Part shown: positions 10,074 through 23,964 of the stretch, piece after piece
How positions within the stretch are numbered: position 1 is the first letter of the stretch
How the letters are laid out: each line of letters opens with the position of its first letter
NCBI GenBank assembly: GCA_032622095.1
Contig: CP136068.1
Coordinates: 129,833,989 to 129,897,988 of the forward strand
DNA length: 64,000 bases
Reading direction: 5' to 3'
Source of the DNA: Siphonodentalium dalli
Lineage: Eukaryota; Mollusca; Scaphopoda; Gadilida; Siphonodentaliidae
Notes under the pieces: model-generated
Seen by the model: only the letters and a program-made list of their open reading frames with translations
Databases searched by the model: none
Told to the model about the DNA's origin: nothing
Translations under genes and position numbers: made by a program

Positions 10074-11760
10074 GAAATTTCCACTGGATACTATAACTAC
10101 CATAATTGTGGTTTAAAACTGATCGAAGACCCATAAGTATTAGGTCATCTCTGGAAGGGAATCGTTGGCGTAATATATATATATAGATATCATGCTCTTG
10201 GCAAAAAAATAAAAGGCTTGTATGCAATATATGGTATACCGAAAATATGTGATTCCGTTGAATACATGTGCCTCGATCATGTTTCTGGCAATAGTTACTC
10301 AGTTTTGTTTATTGTTTGTATAGTGTTTTAGGACAATAATTATTTTATATTTTATTTTCCTTTCAATACAGTTTTAACTTGTTGATTAATATCAATTTGT
10401 CTGACAATAATTTATAACAGATATAAAAGTTTTGTTATATGTACAATGAAATTCACTTTTCTTCCCAAATCATATAATTTATTTGAATTGAATTTAATAT
10501 ATTTTATTATAGTGACCTGTGTATACATGTAACACATAATTATGGTTGCAAATGTTATGTTGCATGTCCAATACACTCACCCGTTAAGGCCTATAAGTTA
10601 CTTTAAGTCCAATATTTAAATTGCGTGGTGTTGATAATACATATGGCTGTCAAATTCCATTTGAAATAGTTATTAGCCCACGTAGGCAGGGCCACATGCC
10701 CAGGCTATGGTCTTACAATCTCGTCCAAATACGGATACGATAGGCGAGAATCGCATGCGTTTTGATATGTCGATGCCGTCTGGAGAGTTTGGCGGGACCA
10801 GCATCCCGTCTCGATTTGCTGGCGCGACCTGACTGCCTCGATATCCGCCTCCCCCAAGCCCACCCACCCTAAAAGTGATTTTTCCTATAGTGTTTTTGAA
10901 ACGTGTCTCTTTGTGGTGTCATTCTTTTGGTATGATTTTTTACTAAATAACGGGTATGTTAGAGTTACATTTCTTTGAATTTTACAATCGAAACATATTC
11001 GCATGCGATGCTGAGTCACGCGGGACACGGCAAACTAAATCGCGCGCAAATTGGCTTGCGATTTTTCAGCATCCCACCCCATTTGGCATGCGATAGCGTT
11101 TGTACTAGGTGACATGCCCCGTCAGTGGGCTATGTGAATAGCACGCACATACTAGACACTGGGAGAGCTGACTGCAATAGCGTTGAACCCGAAAAAATAT
11201 TTCTTAAAAATAGAATGACCTTTGACATGCCCTATTGAACGCTTGGTATCATCTTTCCGATGCAATTGGATGATCGCGTTTATCTTAACAAATCAGAATT
11301 AACGTTGCTACAGACGCTGTCTCACTCTCACTCTCAGTCTTGCTGAATCAGTGACTGAGACCGACTCAGTGACTGAGTCTCTCCTCGGGCTCAAAGTCAT
11401 AATTCATAATTTCACAATTCACTCTGGCAACAGACTTCGATATTCAAATTTGAACGAATCAAACATCTATCTCATTATATATGTGAGTATGTGCACTGCG
11501 ACAAAATTAATTATAAACAAGTTTTGTGAAGGGTGTCCGTAACCTCGACCAGAAATTATTAAGACAAAATGGAAACTGATAATTTTCGATGCAGAGATAA
11601 CCAGGATGGACCTGACTATACTAGGAACAAGACGGCTGTCAATCAAGACTATGTTGAGACAGATTTTCGTATTTTTAACTAGTCTAATAATAGAAATAGC
11701 AGATTGTTTACTCTGACAAGGTTCAACACAAACTGTTAATACGGTAAGCTGTAGCGTAGG
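10074..11760. other. Unique spacer before D2, no gene seen
   Basis: AT-rich, short chance frames only. A small inverted stretch with GTGACTGAG motifs lies at 11348-11384. No transposon ends were recognised. Confidence 0.5.
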
Positions 11761-13035
11761 GTAGGGCAGACCAGTGTATTATTCCATGCTTTCTCAACTG
11801 GATTATCACCGTGAAATCCATTTTACCATCTTCGTTGAGAGCCGGAAGAAGTCACCACCATGTATAATGTGCTCATAACACAATGAGTCGAATCTGGGAG
11901 CTTTGCCTTTTTTGATGGATTGCAGTAGTTTTTAAGTTCTTTCAAAGAAATTTCATGGCATAGTTCGGTATCAAAGTCTGATATTTCGAGTAACTGATTG
12001 TTCTTCGACTTGATTATTGACAGATGTATGATGGTTTTTGTCGAAGTCATCTGTGACTAATGGGGAATAGAGTGAATTTTCAAAAAAATCTCAATTTATA
12101 ACTATCAATTTGAAGCAAAAAATCATTATCCTATATATGTAACCGATGTATGCTATATATAGTCACAGGGGCATGTAATGCGCTCCGCTGCCCGCCCCCT
12201 TTGCACTTCCCAGGCTATACGCCAAAACTATATATGCGTCAGCTTTACGTTTTATGTAGAAAAAGTGGTTAAAAACAATCAATTTGTCATGTAGGTCACA
12301 AGAGTTTGACAGGAATTATTTGCACAAAACACTGCATTATTTTAATTGTCATATCAGTGGTTAATTCAGAGCGACAACGTTGCAGTAGAAATGTATTTAA
12401 GATATTGACTTTTGGTTGAAACCCAAGTCATCATTGTTTAATTTGGTATTTACTGCTTTATATTATACTAATCTCCGCTTTAGCAAGAAAGCCTCAGAAA
12501 GGCAATTATGTGATTATGGTCAAATGAATTATTTTTTTCTGTCAATAACATATTGTACTTTATATAGTGATAGTTCCATTAGATGTATACATGTACATGG
12601 GTGCATATTAGAAGCACACACTCTAAAATATTTCAGTATTATAGCTATTACGAATCTCTCTATGTGTTCATTTCGATGACAATTAACAACATGTACTATT
12701 ATATTGCATGTATATTCTAGTCCACTGAGAACATGCCCTGCTTTCCCAAATTTCCCAATTAGACTTTGAAGATTCTTTCATAAATGTTTATCTCAAAATT
12801 GAAAACAGTCTTGAAAATGAGGAAATTGATAGAATTAATGCATGTCCGTAAATAAATTAAATCTACACATGACAAGAAAACCATAATCAGAAATGGTAAC
12901 TCCCTCATGATCATATTATTAGCCATAAATATAAATTATAATATAAAATATATTGGTTACATGAATGCACTGCCTCAGAATTCCGTTAAAACAACTAATC
13001 CTTCAAATTATTACAAACAAATACGGCTTATTTAG

Positions 13036-13548
13036 TCAACAGAACTTTCACGAACTTGGACATCAACACTTTCTAATCGCTCTAATCGCTCATGGTCAGA
13101 CCTATCACCGAATAATGTAGCTCTGCACGGAGCCCACGTCACAAATATCAAAGCATTGTGTTTGAGAAAAGCAACGAAACTAGAAGTTCGTCAAATCAAG
13201 ACTCTATGTAACCGAGACCGAATGATAAGACTCAATCTGATGTCTTTAAAATATGGAATATTTAGAGGAGATCTAATCGAGGTAAATAAACTGTTGAATG
13301 GTCATTACAATATCAATGCCTGTGACCTATTAGAAAGACATTCATCAGGAAGAACAAGAGGACATAATACAAAGCTACAGATGCCCATTGTTAACAAGGC
13401 CATAGGAAAATATTTCTTCACGCAGAGGGTGGTAAATAGCTGGAACTCTCTGCCAGACTTCGCTGTTGAGGCTCCAACACTCGATCAATTCAAAATATAC
13501 ATAGACTCATTCTTCTATTATATAAAATACAAGTTCGACGACAAGTAA
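13036..13548 (+). pseudogene. LINE ORF2 C-terminal relic, D2 copy (open frame)
   Basis: Same relic as 1276-1771 but without the 8-bp loss, so it reads open from just after a stop at 13033 to TAA at 13546. Residue order: KATKLEV, RGDLIEVNKLL, RTRGHNTKL, then FFTQRVVNSWNSLPD, then FKIYIDSFFYY. These are the hallmark C-terminal motifs of CR1/Jockey-type non-LTR retrotransposon ORF2 proteins. It lacks the endonuclease and reverse transcriptase, has no credible start codon, and is followed by AT-rich sequence. It is a 5'-truncated fossil, not a host gene, despite its open frame. Confidence 0.85.
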
Positions 13549-14470
13549 TATGTTAAAGTGACTCACAAGTAAATATCGAATGACGATACATATATTTGTA
13601 AACAAGCATTGCAAATAATGTTATTGGGACGAAAAGTCGCAAGACTTGTACTGTATTATGATGATGATGATATGATTGATAGAACCAACCACTATTATGA
13701 TGATCGTGTCGTTATTTTGTTTAAAATACGTATCAATTGACATATACGCACCCGTTCCCTCATTAAAATCAACATATTTCGACCATTTTAGGGGACCTCC
13801 ACGAATTCTGGGATCTCCGCAAATATACCTCCGCAAATAGGGACCTGCTGCGAATTGTCACAACCTGAAAAACCCATTATCTATAAATAAAACGCCCAGT
13901 GAACCATAGCTATCTAGAATCTCTAGGACAGTATACACCCGAGGACGTTAATAATAACCTCACAGTGTTTCTCTGTGTACAACAACGAACTTCGCCACTT
14001 GTTGATTAATTGCTCCTCTCTTCTCACCATAGCATTGAGAGACAGTTTTTGGGAGAATGTCTTAGATGTTAATGGCATTCAGGTGTACTTATAGCTCTCC
14101 AACCTGCCATGTGCCGCTTTGTACTCCATTCTGCTAGGAAGTGACTTTCCGGCTCATATGGATATTATGGGACATTGCAGAGATGTACTGTACTTTTTGA
14201 CACATACTCCACATACGTTTTTGTCATGTGCAACTTTATCAGGACATTGGAAACGTGGTCATGTTACATTAATCTCAAGTGCAAGTAGTTGATGTATCTG
14301 GAATCAGAAACTGTAGTTCCGAGTTATAATAGCTCTCAAACAGACGATAAACTCAACCAAACAACAGGCAGGTTCTTAATTTGCTGTAACCAGAGCCATA
14401 TTACGAATCTCAGCCGACCATACGAGTGTGACAGTTAATTTTATTAAATTGTTGCGACATGTTATAGAGG

Positions 14471-14611
14471 ATCTCACATGAGTTTCTATTTTATACGGAA
14501 TTTATCAACCGAGTTCACTAAATTCGATTTGAGCCGAGGTTTACCGAGGCTCAAATAGAATTTAGTGGACGAGGTTGATAAATTACGTATAAAATAGGAC
14601 GAGTGTGAGAT
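14471..14611. repeat. Long imperfect hairpin (foldback), D2
   Basis: D2 copy of the hairpin at 2683-2823, same arms and same end motifs, essentially unchanged. Confidence 0.75.
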
Positions 14612-15497
14612 ACTTTTTATCACATGATCAAATAAACGCGAAGCAATGCGAAATATCCATCGAAAACAACGATAAAAACCACAGCGATCGCAAGTCATTT
14701 GAAGAACGATGTGACGTCATCGCACGCGCTGATATTAAACGTGTCTCTTATCGATAATTATGAAACTGCTTTTATGGGCAAATTATGTGATAAATGCATA
14801 TCTGTAAACATGTATAACATTATGTACAGTTATGACGCTCCCGCGAGTAGGCAATAAACCACAAACCATGTCAGTAAGTATATTACATTGACCGTATGAT
14901 GATTTATAGGCGTATCCGGAAAAAGATAGACCATCTTTAACATTGATTGATATGGACCATATCCATTTCCGGATACACATATAAAACAATGTGCTTTATA
15001 TAAACCTACTTGTAATTCCTAGATAGAGTTAGTATGGCTTGTTAATAAATAGTATGGCTGTTCCAGTTAATTTCCAGCACAATTGAAGTCATTGGTGAGG
15101 TTTTCTCAAATTTTATAACACTGTTGTTAGATGAAAAATACTTTTTTTTTTTTAAATAGATAAAAATTATTCCCAGGTCGGCAACCGGATCAGAGATGGT
15201 TTTTTTGTGTGCCTTATTTGATGTTTGTTTTTCAGTTATTAGTTAAAGATGCCCTGTCCTATTTTATGTGACACCATAACACCACAATCGGTTTTATACC
15301 CCAGAAAATAATTATATCAGGTCCATGATCCCATTAATATGAATTGTTGATGGCCAGAACTCGACACCAAATTTGACAAAAGTTCCTGAGCCAATTTTAA
15401 GCTCGTCATGCAATTTTAAGAGAAATGACAAATATTTGAGATTGTCACGGACCACGCGTTTGGCATAGCCATCGCGAAAAAATGAAAAATCCACATA

Positions 15498-15539
15498 ACG
15501 ACCCCGCTCGGCGCACTTGTGCGCCCGAGCTCGGGTCGT
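15498..15539. repeat. GC-rich hairpin, D2
   Basis: D2 copy of the 3702-3743 hairpin with one base change near the loop. Confidence 0.6.
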
Positions 15540-15589
15540 GTATAGGTAACATGCGTGCATACGTACTTGTGACGTCACATGTGTGTGGC

Positions 15590-15826
15590 GAATAGGTATA
15601 CAGGGGTGACCTTTGGCAAAAGGTGGTGTGAATATGTATACAAGGAGTGACTGTATGGTAATATATTTGGTGTGTGTGATTGTCAAGTGATGTGTATATA
15701 GAAGGGCTGTATGGCCGTTGGTGGGGTGTATATCTATATACTTGGAATGACTATGGTTATGGGTGTGGTTTATATGTATATCTTGAGTGGCTATATGGCC
15801 ATGTGTGTGGCGACTATCTATTATAT
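15590..15826 (+). repeat. Degenerate ~40-bp minisatellite, left part, D2
   Basis: D2 counterpart of 3784-4020; ends at the A preceding the first Helitron-like terminus. Confidence 0.7.
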
Positions 15827-16259
15827 ATTTTGGGAAATATGTGTCTGTCTGTCTGTCTGTCTGTTCGCGATTGACTCGAAAACGGCCAAGCCGGTTTCGA
15901 TGAAACTTGGTATGTGGGGTTACTTTCGGCCGGGGAGTGGCATGAGCCTATTAATTTGCCCGTGCGACGTGACCTTGACCTTGAAATCGGGTCATTTCAA
16001 AGTCAAACGACCGAGTATCACAGGATTTCCATGAAAATTAGTGTCTAGGGATACTACCATATGGGGAGTGTCGTAAGCCTATTCGTTTGCCCGCGCGACG
16101 TGACATTGACCTTGAAATCGGGTCAATTCAACGTCAAATCGCGAATTTGTATGGGATTTCGACGAAATTTGATACATAGGTTACTTTTGTCCACTGAGTG
16201 TTTTGGACGGGTCAAATCGTGACCCCGACCTGACCTTGACCTTCAAAATTATCAATTCA
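15827..16259 (+). mobile_element. Helitron-like element, 5' part only (M1, D2)
   Basis: D2 copy of 4021-4461 with the same 5' TC end and the same break point where M2 begins. Confidence 0.7.
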
Positions 16260-17003
16260 TCTCATATATATTTTGAAGACCTCTGTTTGTCTGTCTGTAT
16301 GTATGTTTGTTTGTTTGTCTGTCATACAAATCTACGATTCTCGACCGATCGGGACGAAACTTGGTACGTGTAGTTTGACCAGGCGGTGGACGTTGTCGTA
16401 TTGGCGAGCCCGTGCGGCGCCCGCTTCGCGCATGCGCAGACGAGATCTCGGAAATGGGTGGAGCTATCGACTTGAAATTTGGTATGTGAATGTATCTTGC
16501 CCCGGATACGAATTTTATCGGGTCGCCGAGCCCGTGCGACGCCAGCTTCGCGCATGCGCAGACGAGATCTCGGAAACGGGTGGAGCTATCGACTTGAAAT
16601 TTGCTATGTGAATGTATCTTGCCCCGGATACGAATTTTATCGGGTCGCCGAGCCCGTGTGACGCAAGCTTCGCGCAGACCAGATCTCGGAAACGGGTGGA
16701 GCTATCGACTTGAAATTTGCTATGTGAATGTATCTTGCCCCGGATACGAATTTTATCGGGTCGCCGAGCCCGTGCGACGCCAGCTTCGCGCATGCGCAGA
16801 CCAGATCTCGGAAACGGGGGGAGCTATCGACTTGAAATTTGCTATGTGAATGTATCTTGCCCCGGATACGAATTTTATCGGGTCGCCGAGCCCGTGCGAT
16901 GCCAGCTTCGCGCATGCGCAGACCAGATCTCGGAAACGGGTGGAGCTATCGACTTGAAATTTTGTTTTTGAATAGCCCAGACAACGTCGGGCTCATCGGC
17001 TAG
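16260..17003 (+). mobile_element. Helitron-like element with 122-bp core (M2, D2)
   Basis: D2 copy of 4462-5340. The terminal hairpin is better here: AGCCC(A)GAC-AAC-GTCGGGCT, then CATCGG and CTAG at 17000-17003. The core has five units rather than six. Confidence 0.75.
16404..16962 (+). repeat. 122-bp tandem repeat, five units, D2
   Basis: Same repeat as 4612-5299 with five units; the third lacks 6 bp of the GCGCATGCGC core, giving a 116-bp unit. The copy-number difference from D1 shows unit gain or loss after the block duplication. Confidence 0.95.
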
Positions 17004-17664
17004 TCTATTATATATTTTGGGAAATCTGTGTGTGTGGGGGGGGGGGGGGGTGTTTGTGTGTGTGTGTGTGTGTCTGTTCGCGATGGACTCGAAACGGCCG
17101 AGCCGATTTCGATGAAACTTGGTATGTGGGGATACTTTCGGCCGGGGAGTGGCATGGGCCTATTAATTTGTCCGTGCGACGTGACCTTGAAATCGGGTCA
17201 TTTCAAGGTCAAACGCCCGAGTATCACGGGATTTCCATGAAAATTAGTGTCTACGGATACTATCGTATGGGGAGTGTCGTAAGCATATTCGTTTGCCCGC
17301 GCGACGTGACCTTGACCTTTAAATCGGGTCAATTCAAGGTCAAATCGCGATTTTTTATGGGATTTCGACGAAATTTGATACATAGGTTACTTTTGTCTAC
17401 TGAGTGTTTTGGACGGGTCAAATCGTGACCCCGAACCTTACCTTGACCTTCAAAATTATCAATTCGAGGTCAAATCGGGTAAAACCGGATGGATTTCGAC
17501 GGGTACTTTTGTCGTGTACTTTTGTCCGGGAAGTGTTTTTGGACGGGTCAAATCGTGACCCCACCTGACCTTGACCTTAAAAATGGACAATTCAAGGTCA
17601 AATCGCGCAATTCGCCGAAAAGCAGAGGAGAAACAGCCCGGACGAAGTCGGGTCCACCTGCTAG
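17004..17664 (+). mobile_element. Helitron-like element, complete (M3, D2)
   Basis: D2 copy of 5341-6002, head-to-tail with M2. The terminal hairpin CCC(G)GAC-GAA-GTCGGG is intact here and is followed by TCCACCTG and CTAG at 17661-17664. Confidence 0.75.
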
Positions 17665-18007
17665 TATATATATATTTGGAGTGAATCTATGGCTATGGGT
17701 GTGATGTATGTGTATATATTGAGAGGCTATATGGCCATGTGTGTGGCGAATATGTATACAGGGAGACCTTTGGCAAAAGGTGGTGTGAATATGTATACAA
17801 GGAGTGACTGTATGGTAATACATTTGCTTTGTGATTGTCATGGGTGAGGTGTAATTTCAAGCCCGGTGTGTATGAATTGCCGAGTGTGCGGGGTATTGGT
17901 ATAAAAGGAAGGACTTTATGGCCATTGATGGGGGTGTATATGCATAAATGGAGTGAATCTATGGTTATGTGTGTGGTCCGAATCTATGGTTATGTGTGTG
18001 AGACCGA
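17665..18007 (+). repeat. Degenerate ~40-bp minisatellite, right part, D2
   Basis: D2 counterpart of 6003-6345, starting with the T that follows the terminal CTAG. Confidence 0.65.
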
Positions 18008-18476
18008 ACTTGTCCCCTATTTTTGTTGGGGAATATTTAGTCATATTAAGTAAACATTGGTTTGGAATTTTTTAACAGATCGAAGGGTCGGGGCAAGGGA
18101 ATCATTTATCTCAAGAATAGGGATTTTTCGGGATCTAAACCCGGAGGTAGGTTTGAAAAGTTAAACTTGGTAACGATAAAATGTGTTAAAATGTAGTCTG
18201 TTTATTATACGGATTGAATAAAGAGCGTTTACTTCACATCTGTGCGAAACACAGAAAACAGCTGAAACTCGCTCTGATTATGCTTAGATTTTGTATAGGT
18301 ATTTCGTGTCTTCAGCGACCTATATTATCCCCACTACAATATACACCAGTATTGAGGTTCAAATGTGCCATGTCCATTCAGATGGTAAATATATATTAAA
18401 ATGAGAAATCAGTCCCCACTTACATACGATAATATAACTAAACGGTCGTATTAAAATGTGCAATACATCGATAAAT

Positions 18477-19133
18477 TTGGTCAAATGTTCAACAGTTGGA
18501 AATTTGATATACTTGACACAACATTTGTTGGAAATTTCACACCAACAATAGGTTGAAATGGTTCCCGTAGTTTAATATTCCATCAATTTATTAGTGGAGA
18601 ATTTATAGTTTTTAGACCAACATTTGCATATTTTCCTATTTTTGGTAAAACATTTGGACTGAAATGGCTATCAGAAACTGTTGAAAATTTTCCAACTTTT
18701 GGGGGGTGTCAGGTATCAAAATGTCCAACAAATGGAAAGTTTGATGCCAGTCTGTATGCTAGGATTTAGAAAATTTCATGTTCAGATTTCAAATATTTCT
18801 CACACCGGGACGAACCATGTTCGATCCGGTGTGTCCCGGTCCCTCCCCATTGGCCAGTCAGAAACCGATAATTAATTTAAGAAAAAAACAATTCGGGGAT
18901 TGTTCAGGCTCAGATCTACACATTTTCTTGTACAGGTCGGTCTAATGGATTATACCCACCCCCGGCTAGTGACAAAAAGATTCATTTAGAATGTGCTACC
19001 ATTCAGGCGGATGTGGGGGACCAGTTGGGAAAATCAAAGTCCAACAGGATGGGGAGGGGTGAAAATGGGGTGTAGTTAGAATGTGGACGCCCCTCGTAAC
19101 GCGGATACAATCTATAGAAACGTTTCTGCAATG
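18477..19133. mobile_element. Old non-autonomous hAT element, D2 (left end deleted)
   Basis: D2 copy of 6852-7556. A ~100-bp deletion joins ATAAA at 18476 to TTGGTCAAATG, removing the left inverted end and its flank. The rest, including the palindrome around 18800-18833, is intact. The right flank reads AGTCGAGA. Confidence 0.75.
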
Positions 19134-19592
19134 AGTCGAGACTGCGTTATAACACCATCTACTCACTCTGTCAACCACAACCTCTCATTAATGCAGTGAA
19201 CAACGTTGTTGGTGAAAAAAGTGCTAGAAGCCGCCTCGAGAATTTGAACATAGAACCTGGTTTAAAATGACAACTTTATCAATGCATGATGTGTGCCCAT
19301 GAAATCTTGCAATAGATAGGTTAACGCACAGCTGACTGGAATTACATGTAATTCATGAACCTTTGAGTGAGAAATCGTAGTGAAAGGTTACCTGTCAATG
19401 GGACACATCTACCCGTTCTAAATCGCTATTGCTTTATGAGCTGCATTGAAAGTACCCAAGTAACCATGACGATGTTCATCGATCGATTTACCCGTACCCG
19501 TTCCCGTGTATTTTGTTGAATTCAATGCAACTACATGCATGGGCACAATAGCAGGTATTGATAAGTGGACCATGCATGAGACCAATTATCGA

Positions 19593-19980
19593 TACATATA
19601 TAGTGCAAATGTAAAACATATTATGTCTTATAAATGCCTGATACACTTGCATTCTTTCACTGTGTCACGATGTGTATTTACATGTTTTGTGGCAACCGAC
19701 GTCAAATACTTCTTTTATTATTTTTTGTAAAGAGCCCCGAACCCCATCCGCGCCATCAAGATAGAGACACCTTTGCTAGTTCTATAAACCACACCGTTAT
19801 ATTTCTGGTAAATATTATCTCTATTAATCATATAGCTATAGATGGCCTCATTATTTTCAAAAAAATAGTGGACATGCAGACAGACATATATTCGAAAATA
19901 TACAGATACTAGATAAAAACCAGCTGTGTCATTATATTGTATCCTTCAATCACAGGCCTAAAATGTTATGTTAATATCAA
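19593..19980. other. Spacer between D2 and D3
   Basis: Unique AT-rich sequence with no recognisable gene or element. Confidence 0.4.
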
Positions 19981-20686
19981 TATAAATAAAGAGCGTTTGC
20001 TTCACTGCTATACGAAACAAAAACCAAAACAGCTGAAAGTCGCTCTGACGAGGGTAAGGTTGTGTAGAGTATAAGGTGTGTATATCGGTATTTCGTGTCA
20101 TTGTCGACCTATATATCTCCACCACTACAATATACATGTATAACAGTCTTGAGGTTCAAATGAGCCATGTCCGTTCAAATGGTAAATATCTAATCTATAT
20201 TAAAATGTGAAATCAGTTACCACCCACATACATAAAATAACTAAGCGGTTGTATTCAAAAGTGTAATACATTCACGATATGTTTATGCTCATGCACAAAG
20301 GGTCGATACAGAGACGTGACGAGAGGGGGTGGGGTGTTTCACTTCAACTATTGTAAAATTGTTCAACAGTTGGAATATTCATATACGTAGCACGTCAGTT
20401 GGAAATTTCACACCAAAACAAGGTTGAAATTATTCTGGCAGTTTGATTTTCCCAAAAAATAATTAGTTCGGAATTGTTATTGTTTCAGACCAACATTTGT
20501 ATATTTTCCTCCTTTTTGGTAAACAAATTCGGGCTGTATTGGCCAACAGTTGGAAATTTTCCAACCTTAGGTTTGAAATATCAAAAATGAAAAGCTTGGG
20601 GACAGTCTATAGATGCTAGGATTATCAATTTTCATATTCAGATTTCAAAACGTTCTCACACCGGACCGAACCAATGTCGACCCGAT

Positions 20687-20756
20687 TTTTATTTTATTTA
20701 TTAACATTTAAGAAACGCATTCTACATAATGTCCCAATGCGCTTTACAAGTAAATA
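20687..20756 (-). mobile_element. Retroposon 3' tail (LINE/SINE type)
   Basis: On the minus strand this reads TTGTAAAGCGCATTGGGAC, then GAATGCGTTTCTTAAATG and an A-rich AATAAATAAAATAAAAA end. The TTGTAAAGCGC...AAGCGCT-AAATAA layout is a widespread 3' tail of animal LINEs and SINEs. It interrupts the D3 hAT element and is absent from D1 and D2. Confidence 0.55.
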
Positions 20757-20823
20757 CAATAAAAACACATAAAACATAAAAACACATAAACGATAAAAAC
20801 ACATAAAACCAAACACATAAATA
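20757..20823 (+). repeat. Short tandem repeat, ATAAAAACACATAAA type
   Basis: About four imperfect units of 14-18 bp based on ATAAAAACACATAAA, directly next to the retroposon tail and probably part of the same insertion. Confidence 0.8.
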
Positions 20824-21955
20824 TACCGATGTATCCTGGTCTCTCCCCATGCAGTGGCCCGTCCAAACTGATAATTAATTTAAGAAAAACAAACCAGGGC
20901 GTGATTTGCCTGGCATTAGAGCACTATATGTTATGATTGTGCAATTTCCATGTTCAGATCTACAAATGCTCTTATATTAGTCGGCACAGTGGAACCCTCC
21001 CACAACAGGACTTCTGGTAACAAGACTACTGATCCATTTAGAACAGACTACAGTTCAGGCACATGGAGGAACAGTTGGGGAAAATCAAACTCAACGGGGT
21101 GCACAATTGGAATTACGCAAGGCTCAATGGGGTGTATAGTTGGGAATTTGAAGCTGGACACCCGCTCTCAACGCGGAGACCCTCTATAATCACGTACATG
21201 GGCCGAGACGGCGTATAGCACCGTCAACTCACTCTCATGCATAATCCGAATAAACGCTCGCAAATTACTATTTCCTCGGCTTTGGGGCGTAACAAATATT
21301 GGATTCGAATAGAGGAACCCACACATCAAAGCTAAGAGTGATCAGATATCGATTTTTGAAATCTATTATTTTTCACCACCGATAATTTTTAGAGGCCCAG
21401 TAAACAGTCGACGAGAAGACGGTCTAGGACCAAATTGCGGATGAAGATGTATAATTCTAAAATCAAGTGTTTTTTTTTCATTTAAATAAATGTTGATAAA
21501 TAACAGGTTTTGGGCAAATGTATATACTATATTTGACTGTGGTTAGCATTATTTGTGCTGGAATCTGATGACATGGGGACCATTGAATTAAAGGTTCGAG
21601 TAATTTTAATCATGACATGTCTTTACTGGAGTGAAGATAGAAATGTTGTTAGTGAACAAATTGGCGTTCCGTAGTTATATAAGTGCAAGAAGCCGCCTCG
21701 ATACTTTGAAAATAAAACATGGCGTAAATGACAGATTTATCAATGAGATTTGCCCATGAAATCTTGCAATGAATAGATCAATGTATAGCTGACTTCTATT
21801 TCATAGAATTAATGTACTTTTGAGTGAGAAAACTTTAGTGAAAGATTGCCGGTCAATGGGATACATCTACCCGTTCCAAATCCCTACCACTGTATGCTCT
21901 GCATTGAAAGTACGCATGTGAGCGTGACGAATTTCACCGATTCACCGGTATCCCG

Positions 21956-23362
<1,407 letters not shown>

Positions 23363-23964
23363 TGGTGTGCGTTTGGTCGTTGTGGTGTGGCGAAACGCCG
23401 TTGTACGGTGTTTTTGGCGAAATTCGCAAGCGGGTAGGAGAGGGCTGATCACCAAAATCAGGATGGGGAGTTAATGTGCATATTTATTATAATGAGACCC
23501 CCACAGTCCCGAAGAAGGATATTATTCCCAACGAATGAGCGCTTCTCTGGGTCTCTGTTTGGGGACAGGTTACGTGGCATGTATACACGAGTAAACATTG
23601 CTTATACGGATAATACATGTAATATTTTGGATACACAATACGAAATAGGCGTGAAACACCTTGTTCTGGTCTCATTTTTTCGCTGCTGTTGACTCACATC
23701 GATTGGGATTTTATTGAATAAGTAGGCCAATGGAGAGTTGTGGCCGTTACCAGCATGATTGGGGATAATTGTTCTTACGTGGAGAATACCAGCGGGGTGT
23801 CAAAAATCCTTCTTCGGGACTGTAGGGGGTCTCATTATAATAAATATGCACATTAACTCTCCATCCCGATTTTGGTGGTCAGCCCTCTTCTACCCGCTTG
23901 CGAATTACGCCAAAAACACCGTAAAACGGCGTTTCGCCACACTACAACGACCAAACGCACACCA
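23363..23964. mobile_element. Foldback element with ~158-bp arms
   Basis: Arms 23363-23520 and 23806-23964 are inverted copies with few mismatches (for example TGGTGTGCGTTTGGTCG at the left end against CGACCAAACGCACACCA at the right). The ~285-bp loop has no recognisable coding sequence. The shape fits a foldback or MITE-type non-autonomous DNA transposon. Family not recognised, and no clear target duplication. Confidence 0.75.

Larger units (their letters stand above)
11761..19592 (+). repeat. Segmental duplication copy D2
   Basis: Second copy of the D1 block in the same orientation, starting at the base that equals window base 1. D2-specific changes are a 9-bp tandem duplication near 13080, a 14-bp duplication near 13820, one fewer 122-bp unit, a 6-bp loss in one 122-bp unit, and a ~100-bp deletion at about 18476 that removed the left end of the hAT element. 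Because the D1 left end is unseen, I cannot say whether the duplication unit includes the 8047-11760 spacer (a true tandem duplication of ~11.76 kb) or only the 7.8-8.0 kb block. Confidence 0.95.
20309..21200. mobile_element. Old non-autonomous hAT element, D3
   Basis: Same element in the diverged copy D3. It begins CAGAGACGTGAC after GGTCGATA (20301-20308) and ends before GGCCGAGA (21201-21208). The right end retains GCGGAGACCCTCTA, matching the end of the intact element at 31543. It carries a later retroposon-tail insertion at 20687-20823. The shared flank with D1 shows one insertion event before the duplications. Confidence 0.75.
19981..21955 (+). repeat. Diverged partial copy D3 of the duplicated block
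   Basis: From 19981 the sequence follows 6551-7960 of D1 in order: the stretch with CAGCTGAAA, the fragment ending ATGGTAAAT, the hAT element, and the tract with ATCTACCCGTTC. Divergence is far greater than between D1 and D2, with many indels and an extra retroposon tail inserted at about 20687. It must be an older duplicate. It begins 388 bp after D2 ends, so three copies of this subregion lie within 15 kb. Confidence 0.8.
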
